Shown piece by piece: positions 47,372-56,146 of a DNA stretch of 64,000 bases (position 1 is the first letter of the stretch; each line of letters starts with the position of its first letter). This DNA is from an uncultured Clostridium sp. Its GTDB lineage: Bacteria > Bacillota > Clostridia > TANB77 > CAG-508. The stretch spans positions 245,219 to 309,218 of the forward strand of contig CANSPP010000002.1 of NCBI GenBank assembly GCA_947648905.1, given 5' to 3'. Both the position numbers and the translations under genes were made by a program. The notes below the pieces were generated by a model that was given only the letters and a program-made list of their open reading frames with translations, was not told where the DNA came from and ran no database searches.

Positions 47372-47795
47372 TTATATCTTTTTATTATTTTCTATATAAT
47401 GACAAATAGCATTAACAACTTTATCACTTCCAATTTCGCAATTTATGCATAAATCATAGTTATCTATTTTAGCCCAAATTTGATTTGAAATAACTTCATA
47501 ATATGATGCCCTTGATTTATCCGAAGCTAACACATGTTTTTTAGCTTCTTTCTCCTATTGTTTTTGATACTAATGCACTTCCACCAGTACCAACCATAAA
47601 TCCTATTGTTCCTAAAATCATTAGAACTGGCATAATTAAGTTTACTGATGCAAAGGCATCGCTACCTACACAATTAGATATGAATATTCCATCTACTACT
47701 CCATATATTGATGTGAATATCATCATTATAATTGTTGGTATTGTAAATTTTATTAATTTTTTATATGTAAAGTGTTCTGATAATTGTATTTTCAT
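47372..47795 (-). pseudogene. remnant of a second MATE-kinase fusion gene with a large internal deletion
   Basis: From ATG 47795 (AGGAGG site), 84 codons match the MATE N terminus (FTIPTIIMMIFTSIYGVVDGIFIS, up to VSKTIGERS and a stop at 47541). In the next frame, 47372-47540 encodes about 57 residues matching the end of the cytidylate-kinase-like domain (SDKSRASYYEV, DNYDLCINCEIG) of the neighbour at 44530. About 600 codons are missing between. This junction has no CGGA and is a true deletion. Confidence 0.75.
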
Positions 47796-47817
47796 TTAAA
47801 GTTCCTCCTTTTAGGGC

Positions 47818-47935
47818 AAAAAAATAGCCCCATTATTTTAATAAATAACCGAGCTCACTCGACATCTTATCGACAGTACTTTATGTTTAATAAAGTGAGT
47901 GTTACGACACCCTGTCCTCCGATGACCTATATACA
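47818..47935 (-). promoter_or_regulatory. structured leader RNA before the decayed MATE gene, candidate riboswitch
   Basis: Between the promoter and the ribosome site lies about 115 bases of unusually GC-rich sequence with nested pairings: ACTTTAT/ATAAAGT inside CTCAC/GTGAG, a GACA/TGTC hairpin, and a GGGC-T-rich-GCCC hairpin next to the AAGGAGG. The arrangement looks like a junction aptamer with an expression platform. I cannot assign it to a named riboswitch class. Confidence 0.5.
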
Positions 47936-47942
47936 ATGATAT

Positions 47943-47971
47943 ATTGTACTAAATTATGATATTTTTGTCAA
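47943..47971 (-). promoter_or_regulatory. promoter of the decayed MATE gene
   Basis: TTGACA and TACAAT on the minus strand with a 17-base spacer, directly before the structured leader. Confidence 0.75.
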
Positions 47972-48041
47972 TAATTTTTCATATTTTTTATCTCATTAAT
48001 CATTCTTACATAAATTACTCTTTAACTTGTAATTTTTAAAA

Positions 48042-49016
48042 CTAGTTTTGCATTCTTATTTGTTCTTCTTTTATAAGTGAATATCGTATTAATTTGTCTC
48101 CATCTAAATTTTCTTTGTTCATATTTACAGCAGTAATTTGATGATTATCATAACTTGTATAATAATAAATTCCTTTATTAGTATTGCAACATGATGTATA
48201 AATTGTTATCTCGCATTTTCCATCTCCTAAATCACAACATCCTCTTTGCTGGTCAACTGAATTAAGTATGTGAAAGAATTGACTAACACTTTCTTTTTCA
48301 CTTTCTCCAGAAATAGAATTCATTTTTGTAAATGCTACTCTTACAAATCTAGATTGTGATGATAGATCGCCTGGAAGTCCTAGCGCTCCCATTCCACGGC
48401 TATATTGCTTTAAATTTAGTTTCTTTGAAAAATTATTTTCTGATGGTTTTGTTGACAAATTCATATAATTATTTAATGCAAACATTTGCATATCAAAAGG
48501 GGGATTATTTGTTAAAACCCCTACTGGATTTTCGTATATTTTAATTCCCTCTTTTACTGATTCTACTGTTATAGTTTCTTCACTATCTGAAATAATCCAA
48601 TGTAACTGTGCTACTGGCAATTTGTCACTAAATGAAATATTTAGCAAATTCATTTTTTCTATTAATACTCGTGCTTCTTTTACATTAGCACATTGGCTTA
48701 GAATCCATGGAATAAATTCAAATTGTGCTATATTATCCTTGCCTTCTACATATTCTTTATAGTCTGCATTACCTACGAAATTTAATCCTGCCATTCCTAA
48801 TCCTTTTTCGTTGATAGCATCATGATATAATGGGTAATCTTCTTCAATATGCGCCATACCAATCATTGCATAATGAGAATTTATACTTTTTTCCTTTCTA
48901 AAATTGAATTGAAAATTTCTTGGTACTATTGCTACTTCGTCTCCATAAGAAAATTCATAATCTAAGGTTCTTCCAAAATAAAAATCTTTTGTTTTATATG
49001 TTGCCGCTGTACACAT
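48042..49016 (-). CDS. bsh: bile salt hydrolase (choloylglycine hydrolase family)
   Basis: 324 residues. Ntn-hydrolase that removes glycine or taurine from conjugated bile acids. After Met removal Cys-2 becomes the nucleophile (MCTAATYKTKDFYFGRTLDYE, with the substrate Arg and Asp). Other conserved sites: GLGMAGLNF, LTNNPPFDMQ, GLPGDLSSQSRFVR (catalytic Arg) and a YTSCCNTNKGIYYYTSYDN end. Closest in pattern to gut clostridial enzymes rather than penicillin V acylases. AAAGGAGG precedes the ATG. It supports a gut habitat. Confidence 0.93.
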   Translation of the reverse strand: MCTAATYKTKDFYFGRTLDYEFSYGDEVAIVPRNFQFNFRKEKSINSHYAMIGMAHIEEDYPLYHDAINEKGLGMAGLNFVGNADYKEYVEGKDNIAQFEFIPWILSQCANVKEARVLIEKMNLLNISFSDKLPVAQLHWIISDSEETITVESVKEGIKIYENPVGVLTNNPPFDMQMFALNNYMNLSTKPSENNFSKKLNLKQYSRGMGALGLPGDLSSQSRFVRVAFTKMNSISGESEKESVSQFFHILNSVDQQRGCCDLGDGKCEITIYTSCCNTNKGIYYYTSYDNHQITAVNMNKENLDGDKLIRYSLIKEEQIRMQN

Positions 49017-49085
49017 AATATTCCTCCTTTAATAAAAAATTTACTTATTATATTATTTACCATTAATGTTATTTTTAATCTTAAT

Positions 49086-49106
49086 GACAAATTACTATTT
49101 GTTGTC
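49086..49106. promoter_or_regulatory. operator-like palindrome upstream of bsh
   Basis: GACAAAT-TACT-ATTTGT-TGTC resembles the palindromes next to the promoters at 51044 and 53578. It lies about 70 bases upstream of the bsh start and 7 bases after the ABC-F gene. Confidence 0.4.
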
Positions 49107-49112
49107 CTACCA

Positions 49113-51014
49113 TTATTCAATCATATTTAACTGTTCCCATTCTTTCATTTTTTCTTCAATTATCTCTTCTAGTCTTGATATTTCATCTTGGAGCTCTTTT
49201 AATTTTACATAGTCAGTACAAATTTCTTCACTTTGCATTTTATCTTTTAATAATTTTATCTCATTTTCTTTTTGCTGAATTTCTAATTCTAGTTTATTAA
49301 TCTTATTTTTTCTTCTTGTCTCTTCTTTCTTTTGAAAATAGTCATTCTTGGTATTTTTCTTTTTACTACTCAATATTTTTTCTTCTAGTTCATTTTCTTC
49401 GTTTTGTTCTTCTCTTTTCCTTCTATATTCTTCATAATTTCCCTCAAAGTATACGATTCCTTTTGGTTCAAATGCTAATATAGAATCTGCTATTTTATTT
49501 ACAAAGTATCTATCATGAGAGACAAAAATTAGGCTTCCTTTATATTCCTTTAGTATATTTTCTAAACTTACTTTTCCTAGAATATCCATATGATTTGTAG
49601 GCTCATCTAACAATAATAAATTTGCCTGTTTCTTAAATATTTTGCAAAGTTGCAATCTTACCTTTTCTCCTCCAGATAAAACTTTGATTTCTTTGAAGAC
49701 ATCATCACCTGAAAATAGAAATGCACCTAAAGCTTGTCTTATTTGTGTGGTTGTTAATTGTTGAAATTCATTATAAAAATCATCTAATATGGTGCTATTT
49801 ACATCCTGAAATTCTAATTGTTGATCAAAGTATTCTTTTTCAACATGGTAGCCATATTCATAATCCCCACCTAATTTTGGTATAAATCCCATTAACGTTT
49901 TTAATAAAGTAGATTTTCCCTTTCCATTTTCTCCAATAATAGCCAGTTTCTGCCCTTTATATAAGTTAAACGATGCTTCTGCAAGTAGCTCTTTTCCATA
50001 TCCAATTTGTAAGTTTTTTGCAGATACTACCAAATTTCCGCTCTCTGTTTTTACATCAAAATTTGTATGAAAAGTTTTCAAATCGTATTGATTTGGTTCC
50101 TCTATTATTGTCATTTGTTCTATCTTTTTTAACTTTGATAACGCCATTTTTGCTTTTGTAGGTTTGTATCTAAATCGGTCTGCAATTGCTTTCAACCTCT
50201 TTATTTCTTTTTGCTGATATTCATAATCTTTTAGTTGTTTTTCATAACGTTCCTTTTTTTGCCTTTCAAAAGCAGAATAATTTCCTTTATATTCTGTGAT
50301 AGAAGCATATTCTATTTCATAAACTTTATTTACAATTTTATCTAAAAACATTCTATCATGTGAGACAATAATAACTGCTTTAGGGTAGTTCTTTAAATAA
50401 CTTTCTAGCCATTCAATAGTACCAATATCTAAATGGTTTGTGGGTTCGTCTAATAATAAAATATCTGGCTTACTTAATAATAATTTTAGAAAAGCTATTT
50501 TTGTTTTTTGTCCTCCTGAAAATTCACTAATCCTTTTATTCTTATCTTGTTCTGTAAATCCAAACTTCTTTATTGCTATTTCATATTCCTTTTTATAGAT
50601 ATAGCCACCCATTATTTCGTATTTTTCTAAACTTTTACTGTATTCTTTAATTTTCTTGTCATCACTTTGATTTTGAAGTTGTTCTTGTAGTGTGTTTATC
50701 TTCTTTTCAAGCTTTAGTATTGGTTCATATGACTTTAGTATTTCTTCTAAAAATGTATTCTCTAAATTTTCAAACTCTATTTGTTTTAAATAGCCAATCC
50801 TAGGATTTCCTTGTTTATATATTCCAAACTTTTCTTCTCCAATTCCCTCTTCTAGCATTTCATTATTTACAATAGATTTTAATAATGTCGTTTTTCCGCT
50901 CCCATTATTTCCTACAATTGCGATTTTATCGTTTTCTTGTATATCAAAATTTATTTCTTCCAGTATTGTGTCTGCACCATAGGATATTGCTCCATTTACT
51001 ATTCTATAATTCAT
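49113..51014 (-). CDS. ABC-F family ATPase, YdiF/Uup type
   Basis: 633 residues, soluble, two ATP-binding domains: GNNGSGKTT and FSGGQKTKIAF with DEPTNHLD; GENGKGKST and LSGGEKVRLQL with DEPTNHMD. The interdomain linker (about 240-320) is charged, and a C-terminal coiled coil (about 530-630) is present, as in YdiF and Uup. Such proteins act on the ribosome or on translation factors. Antibiotic resistance is less likely than for the Lsa-type gene. AGAGAGGA precedes ATG 51014. Confidence 0.88.
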   Translation of the reverse strand: MNYRIVNGAISYGADTILEEINFDIQENDKIAIVGNNGSGKTTLLKSIVNNEMLEEGIGEEKFGIYKQGNPRIGYLKQIEFENLENTFLEEILKSYEPILKLEKKINTLQEQLQNQSDDKKIKEYSKSLEKYEIMGGYIYKKEYEIAIKKFGFTEQDKNKRISEFSGGQKTKIAFLKLLLSKPDILLLDEPTNHLDIGTIEWLESYLKNYPKAVIIVSHDRMFLDKIVNKVYEIEYASITEYKGNYSAFERQKKERYEKQLKDYEYQQKEIKRLKAIADRFRYKPTKAKMALSKLKKIEQMTIIEEPNQYDLKTFHTNFDVKTESGNLVVSAKNLQIGYGKELLAEASFNLYKGQKLAIIGENGKGKSTLLKTLMGFIPKLGGDYEYGYHVEKEYFDQQLEFQDVNSTILDDFYNEFQQLTTTQIRQALGAFLFSGDDVFKEIKVLSGGEKVRLQLCKIFKKQANLLLLDEPTNHMDILGKVSLENILKEYKGSLIFVSHDRYFVNKIADSILAFEPKGIVYFEGNYEEYRRKREEQNEENELEEKILSSKKKNTKNDYFQKKEETRRKNKINKLELEIQQKENEIKLLKDKMQSEEICTDYVKLKELQDEISRLEEIIEEKMKEWEQLNMIE

Positions 51015-51043
51015 TTTTTCCTCTCTATCATATTGTTTCTCAT

Positions 51044-51096
51044 CACAACTTACTATTTTTTGTTACGATTATATAATAAGAGACAGATAATTTCAA
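51044..51096 (-). promoter_or_regulatory. promoter and palindrome of the YdiF-type ABC-F gene
   Basis: TTGAAA and TATAAT are 17 bases apart. The spacer TTATCTGTCTCTTATTA nearly equals that of the promoter at 53602-53630, and the half-palindrome TAGTAAGTTGT follows the -10. Confidence 0.65.
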
Positions 51097-51146
51097 GTTG
51101 ATTATCTGCCATAATTTTGTAATAGTATCCGCTTCCTATTCTAAGA

Positions 51147-51401
51147 CTAATCTTGATTTCTAAAAGGGTGTCTCATTTTATTTTTTATTTCTCCAGTAAT
51201 TATTTTCATTGCTATATCATATATATTCTTGCTATCGTCTTCACTTAAGCCAGCCTTAACTTGTAAGTCTTTAACTATTTTTTCTTTATTCTTTTTTCCA
51301 AATATAAAATATTTTTCCATAATATTATCTATTAAAATACATTTTTCTTCATCATATCCTGTTTGTTTAGATAATTCTTTTATAAATATATTTTTATTCA
51401 T
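51147..51401 (-). CDS. small helical protein paired with the XRE membrane regulator
   Basis: 84 residues from ATG 51401, which overlaps the end of the XRE gene by eight bases and uses GAGGTG inside it as ribosome site. A longer frame to 51482 is only shadow. The protein is helical and Lys/Glu-rich (ELSKQTGYDEEKCILIDNIME, KDLQVKAGLSEDDSKNIYD), without membrane segments. No family recognised. Tight coupling suggests it works with or modulates the XRE protein. Confidence 0.65.
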   Translation of the reverse strand: MNKNIFIKELSKQTGYDEEKCILIDNIMEKYFIFGKKNKEKIVKDLQVKAGLSEDDSKNIYDIAMKIITGEIKNKMRHPFRNQD

Positions 51402-52338
51402 TGTTAGACACCTCCCCATACATTTTTGCTTTTGTATCTTGTTGTAATTCATATCCATATTCAAATATGTATGATATTCCAAATAAGAATAATATTTGTA
51501 CTATATCAAACAATTCAAACCCGACATCTAAATCTGTTACTAATATTTTTTCAAATACTATTCCTCCGCAAGTTGGTAAAACAAGTGCAACAATCATAAG
51601 TTTTGCCATCTCTTTTATATATTTGACATTTTCTAATGTAAATGGTGTATCTCCTTGGTTTATATTCATAAACAATTTTTCTAATCTTCTTAGCGTCATT
51701 CTATATAACACTAAACAAATTATTAAACATACAAATCCTAACTCTAGGAAAGCTATTATTTGTGCTTTAGAATTGTTTTCCAATACATTTTTCATTTTTA
51801 AAATTGTGTCTTGATTTTTTGCATCTGCAATTAAAATTCCATTTGCTTTTAATTGTAAAGTTATGCCATCACTTGACTGTTCCTCTGTTATAGTTATTTT
51901 GTCATCTATTCTTGCTCCTTTAAATACAATAGTATTATCTTTTAGTTCTATATTACTTATAAATATAGGTGTAACTATTAGCAAAAATATTATTATTGGA
52001 ATTGCTATTGTAGCCATTACCTTTCCAATTCTAGCAAGTATATAAATTGCCTTACTTATGCCTTTAATCTTTTTCTGCTTTTCTTCTTTAAATTTAACTA
52101 CACTCATTTTTATATCTTCATCTAATGAATCTATATCTGCCATATTTTCGTGTACCAAATCATTTATTTTGCAATGAAATATATTGCATAATTTCATTAT
52201 TTTTTCCATTTCTGGATAGCTTTCTCCGTTCTCCCATTTTGATACACTTTGTCTTGTTACATCCATTTTTTCTGCTAATTTTTCTTGGCTCATTTTATTA
52301 GCTTTTCTTAAATTATATAAATTCTCACCAAATTTCAT
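51394..52338 (-). CDS. membrane-bound XRE-type transcriptional regulator
   Basis: 314 residues. An N-terminal helix-turn-helix (about 3-60: LYNLRKANKMSQEKLAEKMDVTRQSVSKWENGESYP) is followed by a linker and four membrane helices (about 98-122, 190-212, 242-262, 273-292), resembling DUF2975 proteins with an added regulator domain. It probably senses envelope or membrane conditions. AGGAGGAG precedes the ATG. Confidence 0.82.
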   Translation of the reverse strand: MKFGENLYNLRKANKMSQEKLAEKMDVTRQSVSKWENGESYPEMEKIMKLCNIFHCKINDLVHENMADIDSLDEDIKMSVVKFKEEKQKKIKGISKAIYILARIGKVMATIAIPIIIFLLIVTPIFISNIELKDNTIVFKGARIDDKITITEEQSSDGITLQLKANGILIADAKNQDTILKMKNVLENNSKAQIIAFLELGFVCLIICLVLYRMTLRRLEKLFMNINQGDTPFTLENVKYIKEMAKLMIVALVLPTCGGIVFEKILVTDLDVGFELFDIVQILFLFGISYIFEYGYELQQDTKAKMYGEVSNNE

Positions 52339-52396
52339 TAGACTACTCCTCCTTCTCTTTTCATTTTAGTGTAGTTTAATTAAAAAATCTATCAAC

Positions 52397-52438
52397 TTTC
52401 AGTTGCACTTTATAAAAAAACGCAAAATGCAACTGAAA
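52397..52438. promoter_or_regulatory. inverted repeat between the acetyltransferase gene and the XRE gene
   Basis: TTTCAGTTGCA and TGCAACTGAAA are perfect 11-base arms, 20 bases apart, followed by T6 on the minus strand. It may be the terminator of the acetyltransferase operon or an operator for the XRE regulator. Confidence 0.5.
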
Positions 52439-52484
52439 CTTTACATCGCCATAATAAACACTCATTTTAATTATAATTTGTGTT

Positions 52485-52907
52485 TTACTTGTTCCAAGCC
52501 ATAGTATATTCTATTTCATCTGTATCTTTATCTATATTTTCACTCGTAATTATAAAACCATTCTTTTTATAAAAATTGATAGCGTTTATATTTTTCTTAT
52601 ATACACTTAGTGTCAAGTTATTTCTATTTTCTTTTACTTTATTTAATAAAGATGTTCCTATACCATTGTATTGTTTATTTGTATCAACAAAAATTCCCTC
52701 AATATAGTTATTATTTAATCCTACAAAGCCTATAATTTTTCCTTTGCTAATATAAACATATATTTCTGCATTTGGTAGAGATTCTTTTACAAAGTTATAA
52801 TTACTTTCCCAATATTCCTTTGGAATAAATTTATGGGCTTTTATATTTTCATTTCTCCATATTTGCATTATATCATTTATGTCGTTCTCTTCAAATTTCC
52901 TTATCAT
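52485..52907 (-). CDS. GNAT-family N-acetyltransferase
   Basis: 140 residues from ATG 52907, chosen because GAGGAG stands six bases before it (an earlier ATG at 52937 lacks a site). The fold is complete: MIRKFEENDINDIMQIW, the acetyl-CoA motif EGIFVDTNKQYNGIGTSLL (Q-x-x-G-x-G) and INFYKKNGF. Substrate unknown. It follows the hexapeptide acetyltransferase gene by about 30 bases. Confidence 0.88.
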   Translation of the reverse strand: MIRKFEENDINDIMQIWRNENIKAHKFIPKEYWESNYNFVKESLPNAEIYVYISKGKIIGFVGLNNNYIEGIFVDTNKQYNGIGTSLLNKVKENRNNLTLSVYKKNINAINFYKKNGFIITSENIDKDTDEIEYTMAWNK

Positions 52908-52936
52908 ATATTTCTCCTCAAAATTGTAATTTTCCA

Positions 52937-53488
52937 TTATAATTGTTTTATAACTTTACAAGGATTTCCAACTGCTACAACATTTGATGGAATATCTTTT
53001 GTAACAACACTTCCAGCACCTATTACAACATTATCTCCTATTTTTACTCCTGGAAGTACAACAACATTTCCACCAATCCACACATTGTTTCCAATTTCTA
53101 TTGGTTTTGTATATTCTAATCCTTTATTTCTTGTTTCATAATCTAATGGGTGTCCTGCTGTATAAAATCCACAATTAGGTGCAATAAATACATTATCTCC
53201 AAATTTTACTTTATTTCCATCTAAAATAGTCAAGTTATGATTTGAATAGAAATTTTCGCCAATTTCTATATTATATCCATAATCACATATAAAAGGTTGT
53301 TCTATTAAAAAATTTTCTTTTGTTTTTCCTAAAATCCTCTTTATAGTTTCTTTTCTTTCATTTTCTTGACTAGGTTTCAAGTTGTTGTATTCATAACACA
53401 AATCCTTTGCATTTTCTCTTTCTTTTAGCAACTCTTCACAATTTGCATAATATATTTCTCCACTTATCATCTTCTCTTTTTCAGTCAT
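52937..53488 (-). CDS. hexapeptide-repeat O-acetyltransferase (maltose/galactoside type)
   Basis: 183 residues starting at ATG 53488 (AGGAGGAG nine bases upstream). Mac domain (KEKMISGEIYYANCEELLKERENAK), then left-handed beta-helix repeats ending IGNNVWIGGNVVVLPGVKIGDNVVIGAGSVVTKDIP. The catalytic His is in YTAGHPLD. It acetylates sugars such as maltose or galactosides. Confidence 0.93.
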   Translation of the reverse strand: MTEKEKMISGEIYYANCEELLKERENAKDLCYEYNNLKPSQENERKETIKRILGKTKENFLIEQPFICDYGYNIEIGENFYSNHNLTILDGNKVKFGDNVFIAPNCGFYTAGHPLDYETRNKGLEYTKPIEIGNNVWIGGNVVVLPGVKIGDNVVIGAGSVVTKDIPSNVVAVGNPCKVIKQL

Positions 53489-53577
53489 ATACATTCTCCT
53501 CCTTAATCCAATTTTTAGAATTAACTATTATTTTTATTAAGAAATTATTTCCCATAATTTATAATTTTAATCAGAGC

Positions 53578-53630
53578 GACAACTTACTAGTTGTCACTTA
53601 GATTATAACATAAAAGACAGATAATTCCAA
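53578..53630 (-). promoter_or_regulatory. promoter with palindromic operator before the acetyltransferase operon
   Basis: TTGGAA and TATAAT are 17 bases apart. The perfect palindrome GACAACT-TACT-AGTTGTC (53578-53595) follows the -10 by six bases, where a repressor would block the start of transcription. Confidence 0.65.
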
Positions 53631-53643
53631 ACTATCTGTCTTC
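53612..53643 (-). terminator. terminator of feoAB, overlapping the next promoter
   Basis: AAGACAGATA and TATCTGTCTT arms with a 9-base loop, followed by TTTATG, 11 bases after the feoB stop. The stem doubles as the spacer of the promoter at 53602-53630. Confidence 0.75.
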
Positions 53644-53653
53644 TTTCTATTTT

Positions 53654-55745
53654 TTATTTACCACAAGATTTGCAATATGGACAACTTGTGCATTTTTTAG
53701 ATTTTATGCTTTTAAATATTACAAACAATACCAGTGCTGCTATTATTCCTATTATTAAAATATTTACTAAACTAAATCTACTAGCAATTTGATAAACCAA
53801 AGTTGCCAATATCCAAGCAAAAACTGTTTGGAATAAAACTGTTTTTAACATCTTTTTAGTTCCGCCTAATTCTCTTCTCATAGCCCCTATAGCTCCAAAG
53901 CAAGGTGCACTAAATAGGTTAAATACCATAAATGCATATGCAGATGCCGTTGTAAAGAATTCAAATATACTTCCATTTCCAAATATTTGACTTCCTTCTT
54001 CTGTATCTTCTGCCAGTCCTGCTATTACAGACATTGATGATATTACTTGCTCTTTTGCAACTAATCCTTGAATTGCTGAAACTGTTGCTCCCCAACTATT
54101 TTCTCCAAGCATTGGGTAGAATATCCAAGATATGCTTTTTCCTACTGATGCTAATATACTATCTTCTACATCTATTCCATATTCAAATTTAGGTGAAAAT
54201 GATAATAAAAACCATATTACAATTGAGCAAATTAAAATTACACTTCCTGCTCTTTTTATAAAAGCTATTACTTTATCAAATACGTCTTTTGCTACATATT
54301 TTGCACTAGGTAATTTATATTCTGGCAATTCTGATATATATGTACTGCTTGTATGTTTATATATGAATTTTTTCATAACAAGCGCACTTAAAATAATTAC
54401 GGCAATTGCAAAGAAATATAATGATGCAGATACAAATCCTGAATTTTCTCCAAAGAAGTATCCTGAAAATAGAGCTATTATTGGTAATTTTGCACTACAA
54501 GGAATGAAAGGTGTTAATATCGTTGTCATTTCTCTTTCATCTTGATTTTCTATTATTCTTGTTCCCATAATTCCTGGAACGCTACATCCAGAGCCAACTA
54601 TAAATGGTATTAAGCTTTTTCCACTTAATCCTATTTTTCTAAATAGTTTATCTAACAATAATGCAATTCTTGACATATATCCTGTCGTTTCTAATACAGA
54701 AATACAAATAAATAAGATTATTAATTGTGGAATAAATCCTAAAACTGCTCCAACTCCTGCAATAATTCCATCAACCACTAAGCTGTTTAGCCATTCCATA
54801 GTTCCAATACTTTCTAGGAATTCTCCTGTTACTTCTCCAAATGAATCTACAACTTCTCCAACCCAGTCTACCGTAAATGTTCCGAATTACTCCTACTGAT
54901 AAATAATAAACTAAGAACATTATAATCACAAATATAGGAAATGCTAGCCATTTATTTAAAAATATTTTATCTAATTTATCTGACAATGTTTCTTTATTGT
55001 TCATCTTTTTAAATGTTCTTTTTTTAGTATCTTCTATAAATTTATACCTTTGTGTTGCAATTGTTTCTTCTAAATCTGTATCGTAATTTTTTTCTGTTTC
55101 TTTTATTACATTCTTAACATTTAGAGTATTTAATTCTTCAAATCTTTCGTCATTTTCTAATAATTTTACAGCTACAAATCTTTTATGTAATGTATCTTTT
55201 GGCAATACATTTGATACTTTTTCTATTGCATTCTCCATATTTTTCTCATAAATTTTTGTTGTTTCAATCTTTTTAGCATTTTTTATCTCATTAATTAGTT
55301 CTGTAATTCCTGTTCCTTTTAATGCTGAAATTTTTACTACTTTTGCACCTATAATTTCTTCTAAGTGTTTTTCGTCTATTTTTATGCCTTTTTTCTCTAG
55401 AATATCCGCCATATTTAGTGCTACTATAACTTTTGTATCTAATTCTAATAATTGAGTAGTTAAATATAAACTTCTTTCTAAAGATGTTGTATCAACTATA
55501 TTTATAATAACATCTGGCTTTTCTTCAAATACAAATTTTCTTGAAATCTCTTCTTCAACACTATATGGACTTAGTGAATAAATTCCTGGTAAATCTGTTA
55601 TTTCGTAATTTGTATTTTTAATTGTTCCAGTCTTTTTCTCTATTGTAACACCAGGCCAATTACCAATTTTGGCATTCATACCTGTTAATAAGTTGAATAA
55701 AGTAGTTTTACCACTATTTTGATTTCCAACTAATCCTATTTTCAT
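53654..55745 (-). CDS. feoB: ferrous iron transporter FeoB, reading through one CGGA site
   Basis: 696 residues after skipping base 54884. G-protein domain: GNQNSGKTT, NWPGVTIEKKTG, DLPGIYSL, NMAD, then a helical insert and the membrane part: gate motifs GFIPQLIILF, GSGCSVPGIMGTRI, TPFIPCSAKLPI. It imports Fe2+ under anaerobic conditions. The zero frame would add 37 unrelated residues after the first membrane helix and stop, so no transporter would be made. ATG 55745 overlaps the feoA stop by four bases. The C terminus is Cys-rich (KCTSCPYCKSCGK). Confidence 0.92.
54884..54884 (-). other. CGGA +1 site in feoB
   Basis: ATT-C-GGA at codon 288 (VGVI-G-TFTVDWV, the usual FeoB sequence at this point). 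Confidence 0.87.
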
Positions 55746-55993
55746 TTTACAACCTCCACTTCTATTTTACTTAAATCTGTTTTACAAAGACATAGCTCAT
55801 AATCCCTCAAGCTAATATCTATTGGTTCTCCCATAGGAGCTATCTTTTTTACTGTAACCACTGTATCTCTAGTTACACCCATATCTAGCAAATGCCTTCT
55901 AATAGACTTATCTGTCTCGTTAAGCTTTAAGACCTTTGCACTTTGCCCAACTTTTAAATCAGACAACACACATTTCTCTCCAATATTTTTCAT
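55742..55993 (-). CDS. feoA: ferrous iron transport protein FeoA
   Basis: 83 residues from ATG 55993 with AGGAGGGGA. SH3-like FeoA fold: KVGQSAKVLKLNE, RRHLLDMGVTRDTVVTVKKIAPMGEPIDISLRDYELCL. It supports FeoB at the membrane. The longer frame to 56065 runs through the promoter and is rejected. Confidence 0.94.
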   Translation of the reverse strand: MKNIGEKCVLSDLKVGQSAKVLKLNETDKSIRRHLLDMGVTRDTVVTVKKIAPMGEPIDISLRDYELCLCKTDLSKIEVEVVK

Positions 55994-56036
55994 ATCTCCC
56001 CTCCTTTTTATGAAACTTTTTTCATATTTCATCCTG

Positions 56037-56065
56037 ATTATACTTCTTTTATTTTTAATAGTCAA
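56037..56065 (-). promoter_or_regulatory. feoAB promoter
   Basis: TTGACT and TATAAT are 17 bases apart. An ATGAAA-N11-TTTCAT inverted repeat follows the -10 (about 56010-56032) and may bind an iron or envelope regulator. Confidence 0.7.
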
Positions 56066-56097
56066 TACTTATATGAATATTTTTTCACATTATTATC

Positions 56098-56126
56098 TTG
56101 ATTTTTTTCAAATATACCAGTATAAT
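56098..56126 (+). promoter_or_regulatory. promoter of the TetR-family gene
   Basis: TTGATT and TATAAT with a 17-base spacer, divergent from the feoAB promoter 32 bases away. Confidence 0.7.
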
Positions 56127-56146
56127 AATTAATAGAGGTGATAAAT

